Of a stretch of 64,000 bases of DNA, positions 36,100-47,270 are shown piece by piece. Position 1 is the first letter of the stretch; each line of letters begins with the position of its first letter. The notes beneath the pieces are model-generated. The model did not search any database. It was given only the letters and a program-made list of their open reading frames with translations, and was not told the DNA's origin. The stretch is taken from assembly GCA_902702965.1 (NCBI GenBank), contig CACRXP010000158.1, positions 828,144-892,143 of the forward strand, read 5' to 3'. This DNA is from Spirometra erinaceieuropaei. Taxonomy: Eukaryota > Platyhelminthes > Cestoda > Diphyllobothriidea > Diphyllobothriidae. The position numbers were made by a program, and so were the translations under genes.

Positions 36100-36560
36100 T
36101 CTGGTCGAGCAGGCTACTTAATTCTAAAATTGAGATTTGAAAATGCAATCGCACTAGAGATCAACAAAAAGACTAAAGAAGTGCATGAATGACACTTTCG
36201 TGACTGCAGAATAATTATGGACCAACCTGACGATGCATGCGCGTTCCTCCACTGACCAGCACGACTCCTCATTGTCCACCCCTCTGCACTCGATAACTAA
36301 TTTGACACAACCCCGGAGGTTATTGCCGACTCTCCATGCATTCTTTTCGTTTTCATCTTCTTCTGTGTAGCGTCAAGTAGCTTGGCAGACCGCTGACAGT
36401 GGGCCTTCGCATCCGGCTTCGAATCCGCCATCTCCTTCGATTCCTCACTCACTCTTCGCACACTCTCCTCCTCCTCCTCCTCCTCCTCCTCCTCCTCCTC
36501 CTCCTCTTCCTCCTCCTCTACTTCCTCCGGTTCCGCCTACCATATTTTAGCTTTTCGCTT
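36100..36560 (-). pseudogene. LYTIEEVS-family fragment H' (exon 4 only), unit 2
   Basis: Counterpart of fragment H: poly-Glu tract (36463-36519), then residues matching the C-terminal part of exon 4, with the 3' flank at 35850-36100. Frames are broken. No exons 1-3 adjoin it. Confidence 0.55.
36463..36519. repeat. CTC/GAG trinucleotide tract
   Basis: TCC repeat, poly-Glu on the minus strand. Length and interruptions differ from 12986-13047. Confidence 0.85.
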
Positions 36561-36710
36561 TCCCCTCGTCCTTTCCGTCCTCAGCACCTTCATTTTGGTA
36601 ACCAACAAACTTCTGATTAAACTCGACCGATAGCAGTCTGTCGTCAAAGTCCAGTACATTCAGCAATTGTATCAATAATGCGAACGTCTGGCCTCTCTGC
36701 ACATCGGCTG

Positions 36711-38380
36711 ATGACGCCTGTTTTCGTGTTGTTCATCCGTAGCTTTTATCCATTTTCTCTTATGCATTTCATGTCCTGCCTTCAACGTGGTAGGTACTTT
36801 CCTCTTTTTATGCTTTTCGTTTTTCTGAAACAAGTTACCTATCAGTAGATTTTGGATTCATGTGCCCAGATCCAGTCCATGCAATTATATGTGGAAACAG
36901 TAGTTGTTTAACAGACTACGAGCTCCTCTTCCATTTAAGGCATGGATTTCACACTCGTTGCATCGTTCGTTTTAAGTCCTACGTTGATTTGTCTATTGCA
37001 ACACCAAGATATATCATTCAAGTTCTACAAATACATTCCATCTTAAAGAAATACGATGAAATACATTTCATAGACCGCCTTCAATGCGGGAAGCACATTT
37101 CTATTTAATTCTTATCATGTGCCTTACCCGCTGATAAATGCTCTGATGAATTTCATAATTAGCGTCCAACAAGGTAAGCACTTTCCTTCTTCAGACCTAT
37201 CATGCAGCTCATAAAAGTTACCTATCAGTAGCTTAAGATTCCTATGGGCAGATCCAATCTATGAAGTTGAATGTGGGAACAGAGGTTGCTTAACTGACTC
37301 CATGTTCTTTTTCTATTTCAGGCGTCGATTTATCACTCGTTACATTCGTTACTTTCAGTTTTGCGTTAATCTGTTCATTACATCTCCCCGATTTAATTCT
37401 CAAATTGTATAAACACAATCCAATACGCTTGCAATTATGCTCACGGAATTCCTACAACTATGATGATTCGACAAGGTTAGTTAATCAAGTTCATGACTTC
37501 GAATATTGCTCGTAGGTTTTCTTCAATGCAATTTTTGGCGTATTTGGCGTCTGTGCGTAAATGGTTTCCTTATTTCAGGAATGCCTTTCGATCGACCTGC
37601 GACTGCCCAATGGAGGAAGGCAGCGAGCCGGGAATTACTCCAAATGGGTCCGTCGGCTGCGAAATGGAGATGGCAAGATATGCTGAGAAATCACTAGAAG
37701 CTACCTCTTCAAGACAGAGCGACGCTGAACAGCCGAAAATCAGTAAGTGAGCCTGTCGCGTGTTGTCAGCAATGACTTGAAATTAATCGTTGAAAACGCC
37801 GAATTATGTCTTTGTCTGCAAATTAGGTGACGCTGTGGTCCATGACTGTCGACGAACGCACAAACTCTACACAATTGAGGAGGTGTCAGGGGATGAGGTG
37901 GAGGAGGAGGAGGAGGAGGAGGAGGAAGGAGAAGGGGGAGGATAAAGCTGCTGAGGACATAGAAGACGTGAACGAGGGTAAACAGCCGACAAGTGATGAG
38001 CTTGGCGGGGAAACAATGAGGAGCTACGGAAGTCGAAGGCAGTGCAAGAGAGGGAGGAAGAGAAGAGCGAACGCAAGGTGGCGGCGAGTGAGGAGTAGGT
38101 GGAAGCAGGTTGGGGAGAGGAGGAAGAGAGAATAGTCCAAGAAGAACTTTGAGAGACGCGAAACAATGTGGACGAAGGGGAAAAGAAGGAGGAGAGAGCG
38201 AAGGAAATGACGGAATCAAGGCACGATACGATGCTCTTCTCTGCTAAGCCATTCGACGCTCCACAGAATATTATAAAATTTGAAGGAGTGCTTGCAAACC
38301 CACAAGGCAGGTATACAGTAGAAGAAGCGGTAGCAGATTCTGCAGACGTGTCACAGCAGTTAACGAGAGTCGAGAAATGA
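36711..38380 (+). pseudogene. LYTIEEVS-family gene copy F, plus strand (Glu-repeat frameshift)
   Basis: Exon 1 is 36711-36789 (Met of MTPVFVLFI; the earlier Met used by copy E is ACG here; donor GTAGGT), exon 2 37322-37475 (154 nt), exon 3 37579-37742 (164 nt, no stop, ends QPKI) and exon 4 from 37827. Exons 1-3 are open and in phase. Exon 4 starts THKLYTIEEVSGDE, but a GAG repeat expansion (about 37898-37927) shifts frame and meets TAA. The remaining parts of exon 4 are open in other frames up to LTRVEK and a stop at 38380, and the DELGGE break of copy E is present too. It is the closest plus-strand copy to a working gene. Only exon 4 is disabled. Confidence 0.65.
37898..37927 (+). repeat. 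(GAG)n tract in exon 4 of copy F
   Basis: Expanded against copy E (14521-14535). The expansion coincides with loss of reading frame. Confidence 0.8.
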
Positions 38381-38496
38381 ACAATGAGACGGCATGTTGG
38401 TCAGTGGAGGAACGCGGTTCATGGCTTGGAAAATTCTTAATAGGTTTTTTAACTGCAATGCCTGGCAGTTTTGACGTCTATTCAAAATCGATTAAC

Positions 38497-39087
38497 TTAT
38501 TTCAGTAGACGTAAACACCTCAATTTCATAGTCGCCATAACAATCAGGTGTACATACTGCTTCGCTGTCTTCCACGATTTGACAGTCGCTTGTCGATCTG
38601 ACGGCACATCTGATATAAAATAACCCTTTAGGAAAAGACGACAAATCTGCCTAGCACGCATAAGTGCCCAGCCGTTAACCGGGTTAACTAAATTTCTGGA
38701 AATGGCATACTCGTAGAAATTCCGTGCAGAAATTTATTAAATTATTGAACTGGATTTGTTGGTTACCAAATTGCGTTCGCACAACTTATAAGTTAAATCC
38801 TGGAGTTCTAATAACAAAATCAACGCAAAACTTAGAGCAGCCATTGTAACGGAGGTAAAATCGATGCCCGCAATGTACATGGACTCTGTTAAGCGACCTC
38901 TGTTTCCTCATTTAACTGGATGGAACAGGACTCTTAGAACTACTGATAGTTAAATTTTGATAGGCAGAGGAAAAGCATACAAATGAAGGCGCTTACCCTG
39001 TTGTAGGCAGAGTACGAAATGCATAGTAGCATTGTTAAGGATGTTGGATAATACGCTTCAAACTAAAAGCACGCTAACACGCGTCAT
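38497..39087 (-). pseudogene. LYTIEEVS-family copy G', decayed, tail-to-tail with copy F
   Basis: Counterpart of copy G. Exon 1 is 39087-38997 with the same TGA at codon 10, an exon 2 match starts near 38867, and exon 3 starts at 38609. Donor and acceptor losses are shared with G. The part left of 38754 differs from unit 1 (for example a 4-nt indel near 38664); the rest looks identical. Confidence 0.55.
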
Positions 39088-39089
39088 CA

Positions 39090-40380
39090 GCAGATGTTCA
39101 CTGAGCCGAAAGATTCGCGCTATTGTCTGCTGTGCTGAGTGTGCTGCGTTTGAATGTCTGACTGGTATCGATCGTGCACAAGCCGAAGTTGATTGGCAAG
39201 CGTAGGAGTGCGGAATTCGTACCTGCGTACCCAAGGGAAGAAACTCGGTTTCCTAGCTGTTTTTTAATCCTAAGTAGGGCATTTTATTGCTAAACCAGCC
39301 TCATGTACATTCGCGGGCTCTAAGCACATGAATGACAGTCAGTCAAATTCTAAATGGGAAAGCTCTACTTCGCGAATGAATAGTTTTTCTGCGATTGTTG
39401 TCGAGATAGCTTCCAAATACTAAGCGTATGCTTCTGAATTTTCCATAACAAATGTCATTTTAGTATAAAGCCGGTGAAATGAAACTGTACTTTGTGTACC
39501 GCACTGGGGATTTTAGATTAGGATCCTGACCGTGTGTCCCTATCACTTAGTGTGGCAAATCGTCACCTTACATCATCTTACCCTAAGCAACAGTTTTTTT
39601 AACTATTCTGCATGTGGACTTCGATTAATACTGGCATAAAACGTGTTTTATCTCGTGGGAAATTTGTCAAAATTCTTGGCATGGATTTGGGGACGCAGAT
39701 GTTTGATGTCATCTTTTTATGTTCAGTTATCGACGGCAGTTTTCTCTTCTACAAAATATCTGTGGGTACTAAAGATACTGCCAACGCTCTTGTCAAATTT
39801 TAGTTGCTTACCCTCCTGCGTCTTCTATTTCCAATTGACGTTTAACGGAGAGATAATCATTGAAGTATTCGCTTTGGGTTCACATAAAAGCACAAGGAGA
39901 AGCCTGGGTATGCAAAACATCAGCGAGACCCGGTTGCGGTTATCTAGCACCCTTGTTATCAGTCTGGCAAAAATCTGCAAAATTTCATATTCGTTGATAG
40001 TTACTGAATTTATTAGGTGAAGCATGTACATTGTGAGATGCGAATTATAACTGACTGGAGCGCTGGATTCATAAGGCTCGTAGATATGCTTTTGTGGAGT
40101 AGGTGACTTAAAGTTCGTACGCGTGCATTTTGTCTTTTTATTGTATTTGGAGCTTCTTTTTCACAAATGCCGCTTTTAATGACATATTACAGTTCCTTAT
40201 ATGGTCAATAAACCACGTCCAGGGCAACCATTCTGAGTTAACTCTACTACTTAATTAATTTTGCAGACACTTCTCCTCGTGAAAATATTTATTTACGCTC
40301 CGTCTGGCGTTCTAAGTAAATTACAGGAAGAGTGCGGCAGAGAGCGGTTAGCAAATGTGGGGCAGGTCTTGACGTAGGTC
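39090..40380. other. No gene recognised
   Basis: Copy of 15700-16990. Small ORFs at 39612-39803 and 39643-40020 have no recognisable motif. Confidence 0.45.
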
Positions 40381-40382
40381 TA

Positions 40383-41833
40383 GATCCAGGATGCGATTAG
40401 GCACTCCTCTCGATTCGTACGTACATACATCCAGTGTTGCGCAAATACACATTTGTCATAAAATTCGACGCCCTAAAACAACTGTATTTGCGACTGATCG
40501 GGTGGTCGCTATTGAAATGCAGTATTTGCGTCGTATTTGTAGCTTTCCTGAACCCTTTGTTTTTTTAGGCCACCACAATCTTTGCGGCAGACGAGGACAT
40601 CCAGGAAGGCCAGCTGGTTGTTTTCCTCCCTCTCCATCGTAAATTGAATGTCCGGGAAGACGGCGTTGAGATGTTCTTTGAATGTCAGCACCTGATCCCG
40701 TTCGATGACGACAAAGGTGTCATCCACACACCAAGCCCAGAAATTCGGACTGTGGTTTCGGAAAACCAGCGAATCCAGGCGTTATAGGACCGCCTCGGCT
40801 ATGAGCCCCGAAATCGGCGAACACATTGGCGTTCCCTTCACCTGCTCGTAGATTCTTCTGTCAAACGTAAAGTACGTGTCGAGACAGAACTTCAGGAGCT
40901 GGGTGATTTGGGCGTTTCCGAGGCGATTCTCCGTTTCGTCGTTTTTCGCTCGTAGGAATTGTTCGATGGCCACGACTGTCAGATCCTGCGTAATAGAAGT
41001 AAAAAGGGACGTGACATCAAAGGAAACCATGAAATCGCTTGACAGGAGACTTACTCCTTTAAGTTTCTCCAAGAATTGCGTTGACGAGGTGACTATGGTG
41101 TTCGAATCGGAGGTCAGAATCTTGAGACGTTGGAACAGCCACTTTGCCAGTCCGTGGGTTGGAGTGCCCTTTAGTGATACGATAGGCCGGAGAGGAGTGC
41201 CCTCTTTGTTCACTTTTGGAAGAATGTAGAATCGCGCTAGGGCCGAGTTTGTGCTCTCTCCATGCGTCGGTCGATTGGCGATATCGCACCTGAGTTCTCC
41301 ATTGCCAACAGCGTCGCGTTAATCTCGCATGTCAGAGTTTTTATGGGGTTGGATTTGCATGGGACGTAGGACCGACGACCCTACAACAAGCTTTCGGCTT
41401 TTTGATTGTAGACTGTCCTGTCCAATACGACTGTTGAACGTCCCTTGTCCGCAGGCACGATAACGATGTCGTTGTCGGCCCCAGTTCCTTAAGTGCACCG
41501 CGCTTGACCTTGGAATGCACGTCGCGTGGCCTGTGAGCCATGAGGAGGGAGAACACTTGGTGTCGAATTAGATTTTTCGTTTCGTCTATCGCTCCCGCCT
41601 GGCAGAGGATTGATTCCACTGCTGCAATCATGTTGGCAGGTTTGGCATCGGCTGTGTTGAATGAAGCCTCATGATGTAAAAACAGCATTTGATCCTCCGT
41701 CAGCTCCTTTGACAACACGTTGGGCGCCAGTTTCTCGTTCTTGGATGATATTGGAGCAGGCAGCTTACGAAGTTTGCTCTCTAGGGCTACCTCGCGTATT
41801 GCTTTCTGGCGGTTATTTTGCACACTTGCCATA
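40383..41833 (-). pseudogene. Penelope-like element reverse transcriptase (PLE-1), unit 2
   Basis: Copy of 16990-18440 with the same frames (41832-41341, 41213-40782, 40727-40509), the same two frame changes and the same TAA after AEAVL. RT motifs SFDVTSLFTSI, GTPMCSPISG and CVDDTFVVI are all present. No endonuclease domain follows. Confidence 0.85.
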
Positions 41834-42342
41834 CTACAGTCCTGCTATAGTTAATCATTCGCGACCGCAGCAACTTTCCGTTCGTTGCAATTGTTGATGG
41901 ACAAGGGGGCAGTAAAACATGATTTAGGCAGCTCCCGGCTAACGCGGCTGTCGCGCCTTGGAAGGATTTCGCCCGCTTGAAGCAGAATGAGCAGTCAACT
42001 GTGAGTTATCGTCATTCGTCGTCACTGCTGCGGCGTGCTTAGCCATCCGCGTACAAAGTAATCTCTCGTTTTCTCCGATGTTGACGCTATGTCTGCACCT
42101 GCACCAGATCTGAACCGCTTCCTGGATCTTGCCTGTTCTCCTTTATTGACAATCATTTTGGACCCGATGTGCTCCGATCGGCTCGACAGTGGAAAGATTT
42201 ACCTTTCGGAAGTCGTCTACATATGCGCAGCTTCGGTTTCAGCATAGGTTTCTCAACAATAATGTGTTATCCAAGTGTGCTCCCTACATAACCTAGATTA
42301 ACACAGAGCTGGCGCGACGTGCAGTATTCCAGCACGACAGAC

Positions 42343-42757
42343 GAGGGATCCGAGTGCTTCTTGAGGACTATCACTCAAGGTTTCGCAAATACTGTCAAGT
42401 TATTGAGCAAGAGAAGAAAAGATGGCGCGAGTGCATGGTCGAGAACGATACGAAACTGCTTCAAAAGCGTGTGAACGAACATAAATGCGAATAAAGAGAG
42501 AAAACAATGTCACACTAGAGAACAAATTTCGTAAGGTCCCTACATCAACGTCATCTAAGAACAACAAACTGGTCGAGAGACTGTACACAAAGAAGCTGAC
42601 AGAGGAACATATGCAGGTTTTGTGGCATGAGGCCTCATTTAAGGCAGCTGTTGCCAAGCCTGCCAAGATGATTGCACCAGTGGAGTCAATCCTACACAAG
42701 ACGGATGAGACAGAGCTAAATTGTGGGTTCGGTATACAGATTATACCTGCGTCTTAA
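42343..42757 (+). pseudogene. PLE N-terminal fragment, opposite orientation, unit 2
   Basis: Counterpart of 18950-19394. The ORF at 42485-42757 carries STSSKNNKL, HEASFKAAVAKPAKM and APVESIL. It lies head to head with PLE-1 and is truncated after the N-terminal region. Confidence 0.6.
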
Positions 42758-43211
42758 TCGAAGGGGATCTGGGTCGATATTCTGTGAACACTGATGTGCG
42801 ATATGAATCAAGGGTATTGCATTGCTGAATTTTCGAGCAGCTTGGTCAGCTGCCAAATATCAAGGTGTTTAGTGCAAAAATCAATCAGAATTTTGAATGA
42901 GTGGTCGAATTATTTTGTCTTATGATGATAAATTTTTTCTTCTTTTACTGACTTGGCCCTCGAACCGTCGTTTCTTGAATGTTGGTGGTCTCCCTTGACG
43001 TCAAGCGCTTCGCGCGCTGCAATGCGCCGTTGTGATAATCATATGCTCAGTTACGTTGATTGTGCACCCTCGCGACAGAAATTGAAATCTTTTCGTTGAA
43101 AGGCTAAATATCCCTTAACGGAAAATGAACTCAGTTATCTGGGACGGAGCATACGCCGACCACGATCACAGGAATTGTGTCGGAAATGTAAAACTGTCTT
43201 ACATGTCTCGC

Positions 43212-44040
43212 CTAATACACCGTCCGCATCCGGTGTCGAGCCGAAGTCATGAAGCCTGACGGCTGTAGATAGTATGTCTCGGTGCAGCACACTCGCATGA
43301 GATAGCTTTCCAATTCACTTCTGTATAATATCCTTCTCATAGGATTCCGTATGTTGTCAGAGGGTAATGAGGAGGTGGTCACACCAGAGAGTAACGGCGG
43401 CATAGATGGAGTTTCTGGTTTTTTTAGCAGCCTGTGCGGCTACCAAGGCCGATTTTTGCGTTCGTTCTATGAAATCGCAACCCTTGCTTCAAGCGCTATT
43501 ACTTCGACACACCACTGCTTCGCTTCTTCTTCTTCTTCTTCTTCTTCTTCTTCTTCTTCTTCTTCGTCTTCTTCTTCTTCTTCTTCATCTTCTTCTTCCT
43601 CCTCTCCCTCCTGCTCCTTATCCCTTTCCTCCTGCCCACTTCGTCACTTTCTTATTTCTCTTCCTGGTCTCTTCCCGTTTTCCGGTTCCTCTCTCCCTCC
43701 TTCCTCCTCAACGTTCCACTTATCCTGCCTCTCCCTCTTCTTCTTCTTTGTCTTCTTCATCTTCTTCTTCCTTAGCTTCTTTCTCTTCGTTTTTCCTATC
43801 CCTCCTCATCTTATTTTTTCGCAATCTCTTCCTTCTTTCACTCCTTCTACATTTTCTTCACTATTACTCCCCCCCATTACACTGCTGCTATTGCAATTTG
43901 TAGGCTGCATGTGCAACCCCAAAATTTTACTATTTTCTCGGATAGACCCCGTTGTATTCTCTTCAGTCCTGCACATTGAATTCTACATTGCAGAAACATG
44001 ATCCATTGTCGGCTTCAAGATCTTACCTAAGTGTTTTTAT
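43212..44040. other. Pyrimidine-rich tract, unit 2
   Basis: Counterpart of 19819-20640, with a (TTC)n core at 43522-43600. The 216-codon plus-strand ORF (43351-44001) is mostly Ser from the repeat and is not accepted as a gene. Confidence 0.6.
43522..43600. repeat. (TTC)n microsatellite
   Basis: TTC repeat with GTC and ATC interruptions, longer than the unit-1 tract. Confidence 0.9.
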
Positions 44041-45110
44041 CTGAAGATAAACTATGAAGAGCAATGGCATTGAAACTTGTAAGACTCATACAGTTTTTGA
44101 TTGTCGGTTCAATACCGATGTATTCCCTGTAAGTTCTTATGGAGTCTACGATTTACAAAAGCTTAGGTTTGTATATCAATTCGAAGATTGAAATGCCTAT
44201 TACGTCTGAGTTTCATCCTTGGTCGAAAGACATTTAAAAACTTCTTAACTGAAAATTTCCCATTTTCAGCAGTTAAGCCAGAAGCCTACGAACAAAATTA
44301 CAATTGTTCTGAGTCCTCGGCCAGTAAAAGACTTAAAGAAGTTTCTTTAACTTATTTATATTCATCAAAGGCAGCATCTAATTTACAATGCTTGGGACTT
44401 CATAAAGGAACACGTAAAATTAATAATACGTCCACAGCGCATACAGGGCAGTAGAGATTTCAGGCGTTATAATATGAAATTAAGGGGTTGGACAATTAAA
44501 TGCCCGTCTATTTAATTGCGGATAACGCTGCGTTCCTAAAATTCTCGTTTTGCAGACGCATTACCAAAATGTTTCGTGTGACTGATCTCTCATTTGCAAA
44601 ACTTGAAGAAGAATTGCGACCGATTTATCTATCGATGTTAACATTTGGGCAGAAAATTTACGGAATTGAAGTTTGCCTTGTCACTCATCTTGAGCTGGAA
44701 ACCACTTAGCAATTTACCGAATAACGCAGAAGGCTAGACTAAGAGCTTTTGACTACAATGAGGCGTACATTCAATAGACAATGTGATATTAAAATAAAGG
44801 CCAGTTTAACCTAGACTAGGCACCGTGGGAAAAGAAAATTCTAATGGCACAAAGGCAGTCATCATAGCATTTTATTTTCCGCGGAAAAAAGCTTCAGAGC
44901 CCCTGGCCTAGAGTGTGAGCATAAATTGTGGCTACTTTCGCAGAAAAGACGGAATTTTAAGATGTCAAACGCATTAAATTGGTGAGCAGGATTTTATGCG
45001 AGTGTGCTTTCGTAAGCAGGATACTGCGGGACGTAAGAGTAATCTCATAGACCAACCAGACGGGCTGCTGATTTCGTGTCGAGTGCTCTCGGTCAAGGCT
45101 TCTGCCTTAT
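44040..45110 (+). repeat. Inverted copy of repeat X, unit 2
   Basis: Counterpart of 20640-21700. It includes the frame AVKPEAYEQNYNCSESS.. ending at 44454 and the 69-codon ORF 44500-44709, both nearly unchanged from unit 1. Confidence 0.6.
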
Positions 45111-45460
45111 TGGGTAAATTGCTAAGTGGTTTTATGCATATGATGTGTGATCGAGCATCCTTTAATATTGTCAACTTTTATGCTCAAATACTGATATCGA
45201 TAGAAAAGTCGGCCACATATATGTTTCATATTTTCCACGAAAAAGATCAGTCACGCGAAACATTTGAGTAGTAGTTCTGTAAAACAAGAATTTTGGGGAC
45301 ACAACATTATTTGCTATTTAATAGACGGAAAGCTTAATATCAAACCCCTTAATCTCTACTGTCCTTTATGCGCCGTGGACGCTTAATTAGTTTTTCGTGT
45401 TCCTTAATGAAGTCCCAAATATTTATAATTATAGACTGCCATTGATGATTGCGAATACGT
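45110..45460 (+). repeat. Direct repeats related to 6020-6380, unit 2 (shortened)
   Basis: Corresponds to 21700-22400. One of the two tandem copies present in unit 1 is missing here, which accounts for about 300 bp of the length difference between units. Confidence 0.5.
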
Positions 45461-45640
45461 ACCGGGAGAACATTACGTTTGTGGACGGATTGCAGGCCTG
45501 ACAAGCATTCATTGCTTCAATTAGGGCACCCAGACTGATCGCGAGAACTGTTTACTATATTACTCACGTGGTCCCGTAGCAACAGCGTGCTTCATATACT
45601 GCAGTCTTTGTGCCTCCACTTCATTTACCCACAGAAGTCT

Positions 45641-45671
45641 CTGATGATGGGTTCAAGTAAGAATCAGAAAC
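45641..45671 (+). ncRNA. Hammerhead-ribozyme-like core, unit 2
   Basis: CTGATGA, a GGTTC/GAATC hairpin, then GAAAC, as at 22562. Stem I is not resolved. Confidence 0.4.
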
Positions 45672-46125
45672 TTCAGGAAAAAACAGATGTATTGTTACAT
45701 CTTCTTCCTGTTATTCTGACCGGCTTTCTGTAACTCGCATATTTGCTTCCATTTGTAGATGACTACATATGTTTTCTCTTACGGTGTCGAGATGCTTGTA
45801 TTTTCTGTTCTAAACGCTTAACCGTCGCATTTTGCGAATGTTAACATCACTTTTGTCGAATTAAAAAGCCGCTCAGCGTTTGGCAGATTTGTTTCACACC
45901 TGTATGATTTACACCATTTTGGCCAACGAAAGAGATCCGGGTCGATAATTTTAAAAAAATTGAAGGGCACATCGGATCAAGGCTATTGCATTTCTGACGT
46001 GTCCGTGCGAAAATTAACCACAATTTCAAATAAACGGCCCAATAAGTTGGCGTTGATCTGATCAACTTATCTCGGTCCTCTGCCTGCCGTTTGTGAATGT
46101 TGTTGGCCTCCTGTGTTGTGGTTTG

Positions 46126-46527
46126 TCACCTCAATTTTGGTCGGCTGCCTTTGTGTTCCTTTTGTAGGTAAATTGGTTGATGGACCGCGTTTGCTCGGTT
46201 TTCCTGAGCTCTCTGTGGCTGTCTTGTCCTCGCATGGCCTATGAAGTGACGCAGGACTCTATAGGCTGCAGGAAAGTCTCGATTCCTGCTTATGGAGTGG
46301 GCATCTGAGTGCCAAGTTTTAAATATGACACTCTCTGTCCTTGAGGTGTCCAGGCTTATGGTGGTTGCTCCTTGAATGTCAAAAATCTGACTATTTTCTC
46401 CAGTATGAGCCGCGAGCTGTGAGTTTAAGCCTAGTCTCTGACTTGCCGAATTGTGCTCATGTATGCGGTTCTGCAATTTCCGCCCCCTTTCCCCAAAGTA
46501 GTTGCAGTCTCCATCGTTGCAACGCAA
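46126..46527 (-). CDS. PLE-2 GIY-YIG endonuclease domain, open but truncated
   Basis: A 133-codon ORF on the minus strand. It begins CNDGDCNYFGERGRKLQNRI, then HEH, the SQLAAHTGE run, SRTESVIFKTWHSD and SRNRDFPAAY. These match the GIY-YIG endonuclease carried at the C-terminus of Penelope-like elements, which cuts target DNA for retrotransposition. The Tyr/Phe-Gly-Glu motif, the Arg of the helix (R in NRIHEH) and the later Glu (TES) are present. An in-frame TAA lies just upstream, and the linker beyond it (LPLTGTPAVVH) reaches the unit boundary at about 46.7 kb. No RT precedes it, so this is an orphan domain. The unit-1 copy is broken. Confidence 0.75.
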   Translation of the reverse strand: MRCNDGDCNYFGERGRKLQNRIHEHNSASQRLGLNSQLAAHTGENSQIFDIQGATTISLDTSRTESVIFKTWHSDAHSISRNRDFPAAYRVLRHFIGHARTRQPQRAQENRANAVHQPIYLQKEHKGSRPKLR

Positions 46528-46709
46528 TTAATGGACAACTGCTGGGGTTCCAGTTAATGGCAGCATGTCTATAGTTTGCTTTAAACGGCGTCTAAAAGCC
46601 GTCATAACCAGAAAAATGCTTCACTTCAGCAGCATTCAACTCCTCAATCACAAACGCAGCTGTATCCATGCTCATTTCCAAATAGATTAAGCACACCGAA
46701 GCACACTGC

Positions 46710-47270
46710 AGCAACACATGTGTTGAACGGCAACACTATTGTGAATTCACTCAGACCAAGGGATAACCAAGAATGAAACCATTAGCCGATCGAACAACGC
46801 CATGGACGGTCGGACATCGAGAAAACATCTGGGCGACTAAGAGGTAGTACCGTCTGCAGGCCCTTCTCCTTATGAATTTGCAAATTATGCCCATTTGTAA
46901 ACGAAAGTAGACCTTTCATGTCCTCTGCCATTCACATGCCACACCCAGCCCTTCTGTGCACACGGATGCCCACCAACACAGACTATTGCCCAATAAGTGT
47001 GCGAAAACAAGATTCATTGAACAAACAATAATCAGTATATTTTACAGTGATGCGTGAGAAATTACAGGGGTAAGAACGTTCGCTTGGTTCCAGATGGAAA
47101 GGTTTTATTCGTCATCCTGCGGCACTCCACAACAGACAAACCTTCTCCAAACATGACGTAGACGTCGTCCAATGGATCGACGTCTCCTATGGTCGAGCAG
47201 ACAATTTGATTCTAAAATTGAGATTTGAAAATTCGATTGCACTAGAGACCAACAAAAAGACTCAGGCAAA
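46710..47270 (-). other. 3' flank of copy C
   Basis: Same conserved flank as 1-680 and 23600-24190. A candidate minus-strand AATAAA is at 47104-47109. No separate gene seen. Confidence 0.45.

Larger units (their letters stand above)
38754..42214. repeat. Tract with no visible difference from 15361-18821
   Basis: Partner of the unit-1 tract. It covers most of copy G', an unassigned region and the whole PLE-1 RT. Differences resume at 42215. Confidence 0.8.
23580..46674. repeat. Tandem segmental repeat, unit 2
   Basis: Collinear with unit 1 and about 480 bp shorter overall. Differences include an approximately 600-bp deletion in copy B near 24751, an approximately 420-bp tandem duplication at 28404-29240, an approximately 90-bp segment near 26270-26360 absent from unit 1 but shared with unit 3, and length changes in trinucleotide tracts. 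Divergence from unit 1 is a few percent in most places and roughly 10 percent around 13.4/36.9 kb. It falls to no visible difference at 38754-42214. Confidence 0.9.

Noticed and set aside
46341..46574. Plus-strand ORF over the PLE-2 endonuclease (also 23247-23480)
   Set aside because: Shadow of the minus-strand GIY-YIG frame, which carries the recognisable motifs.
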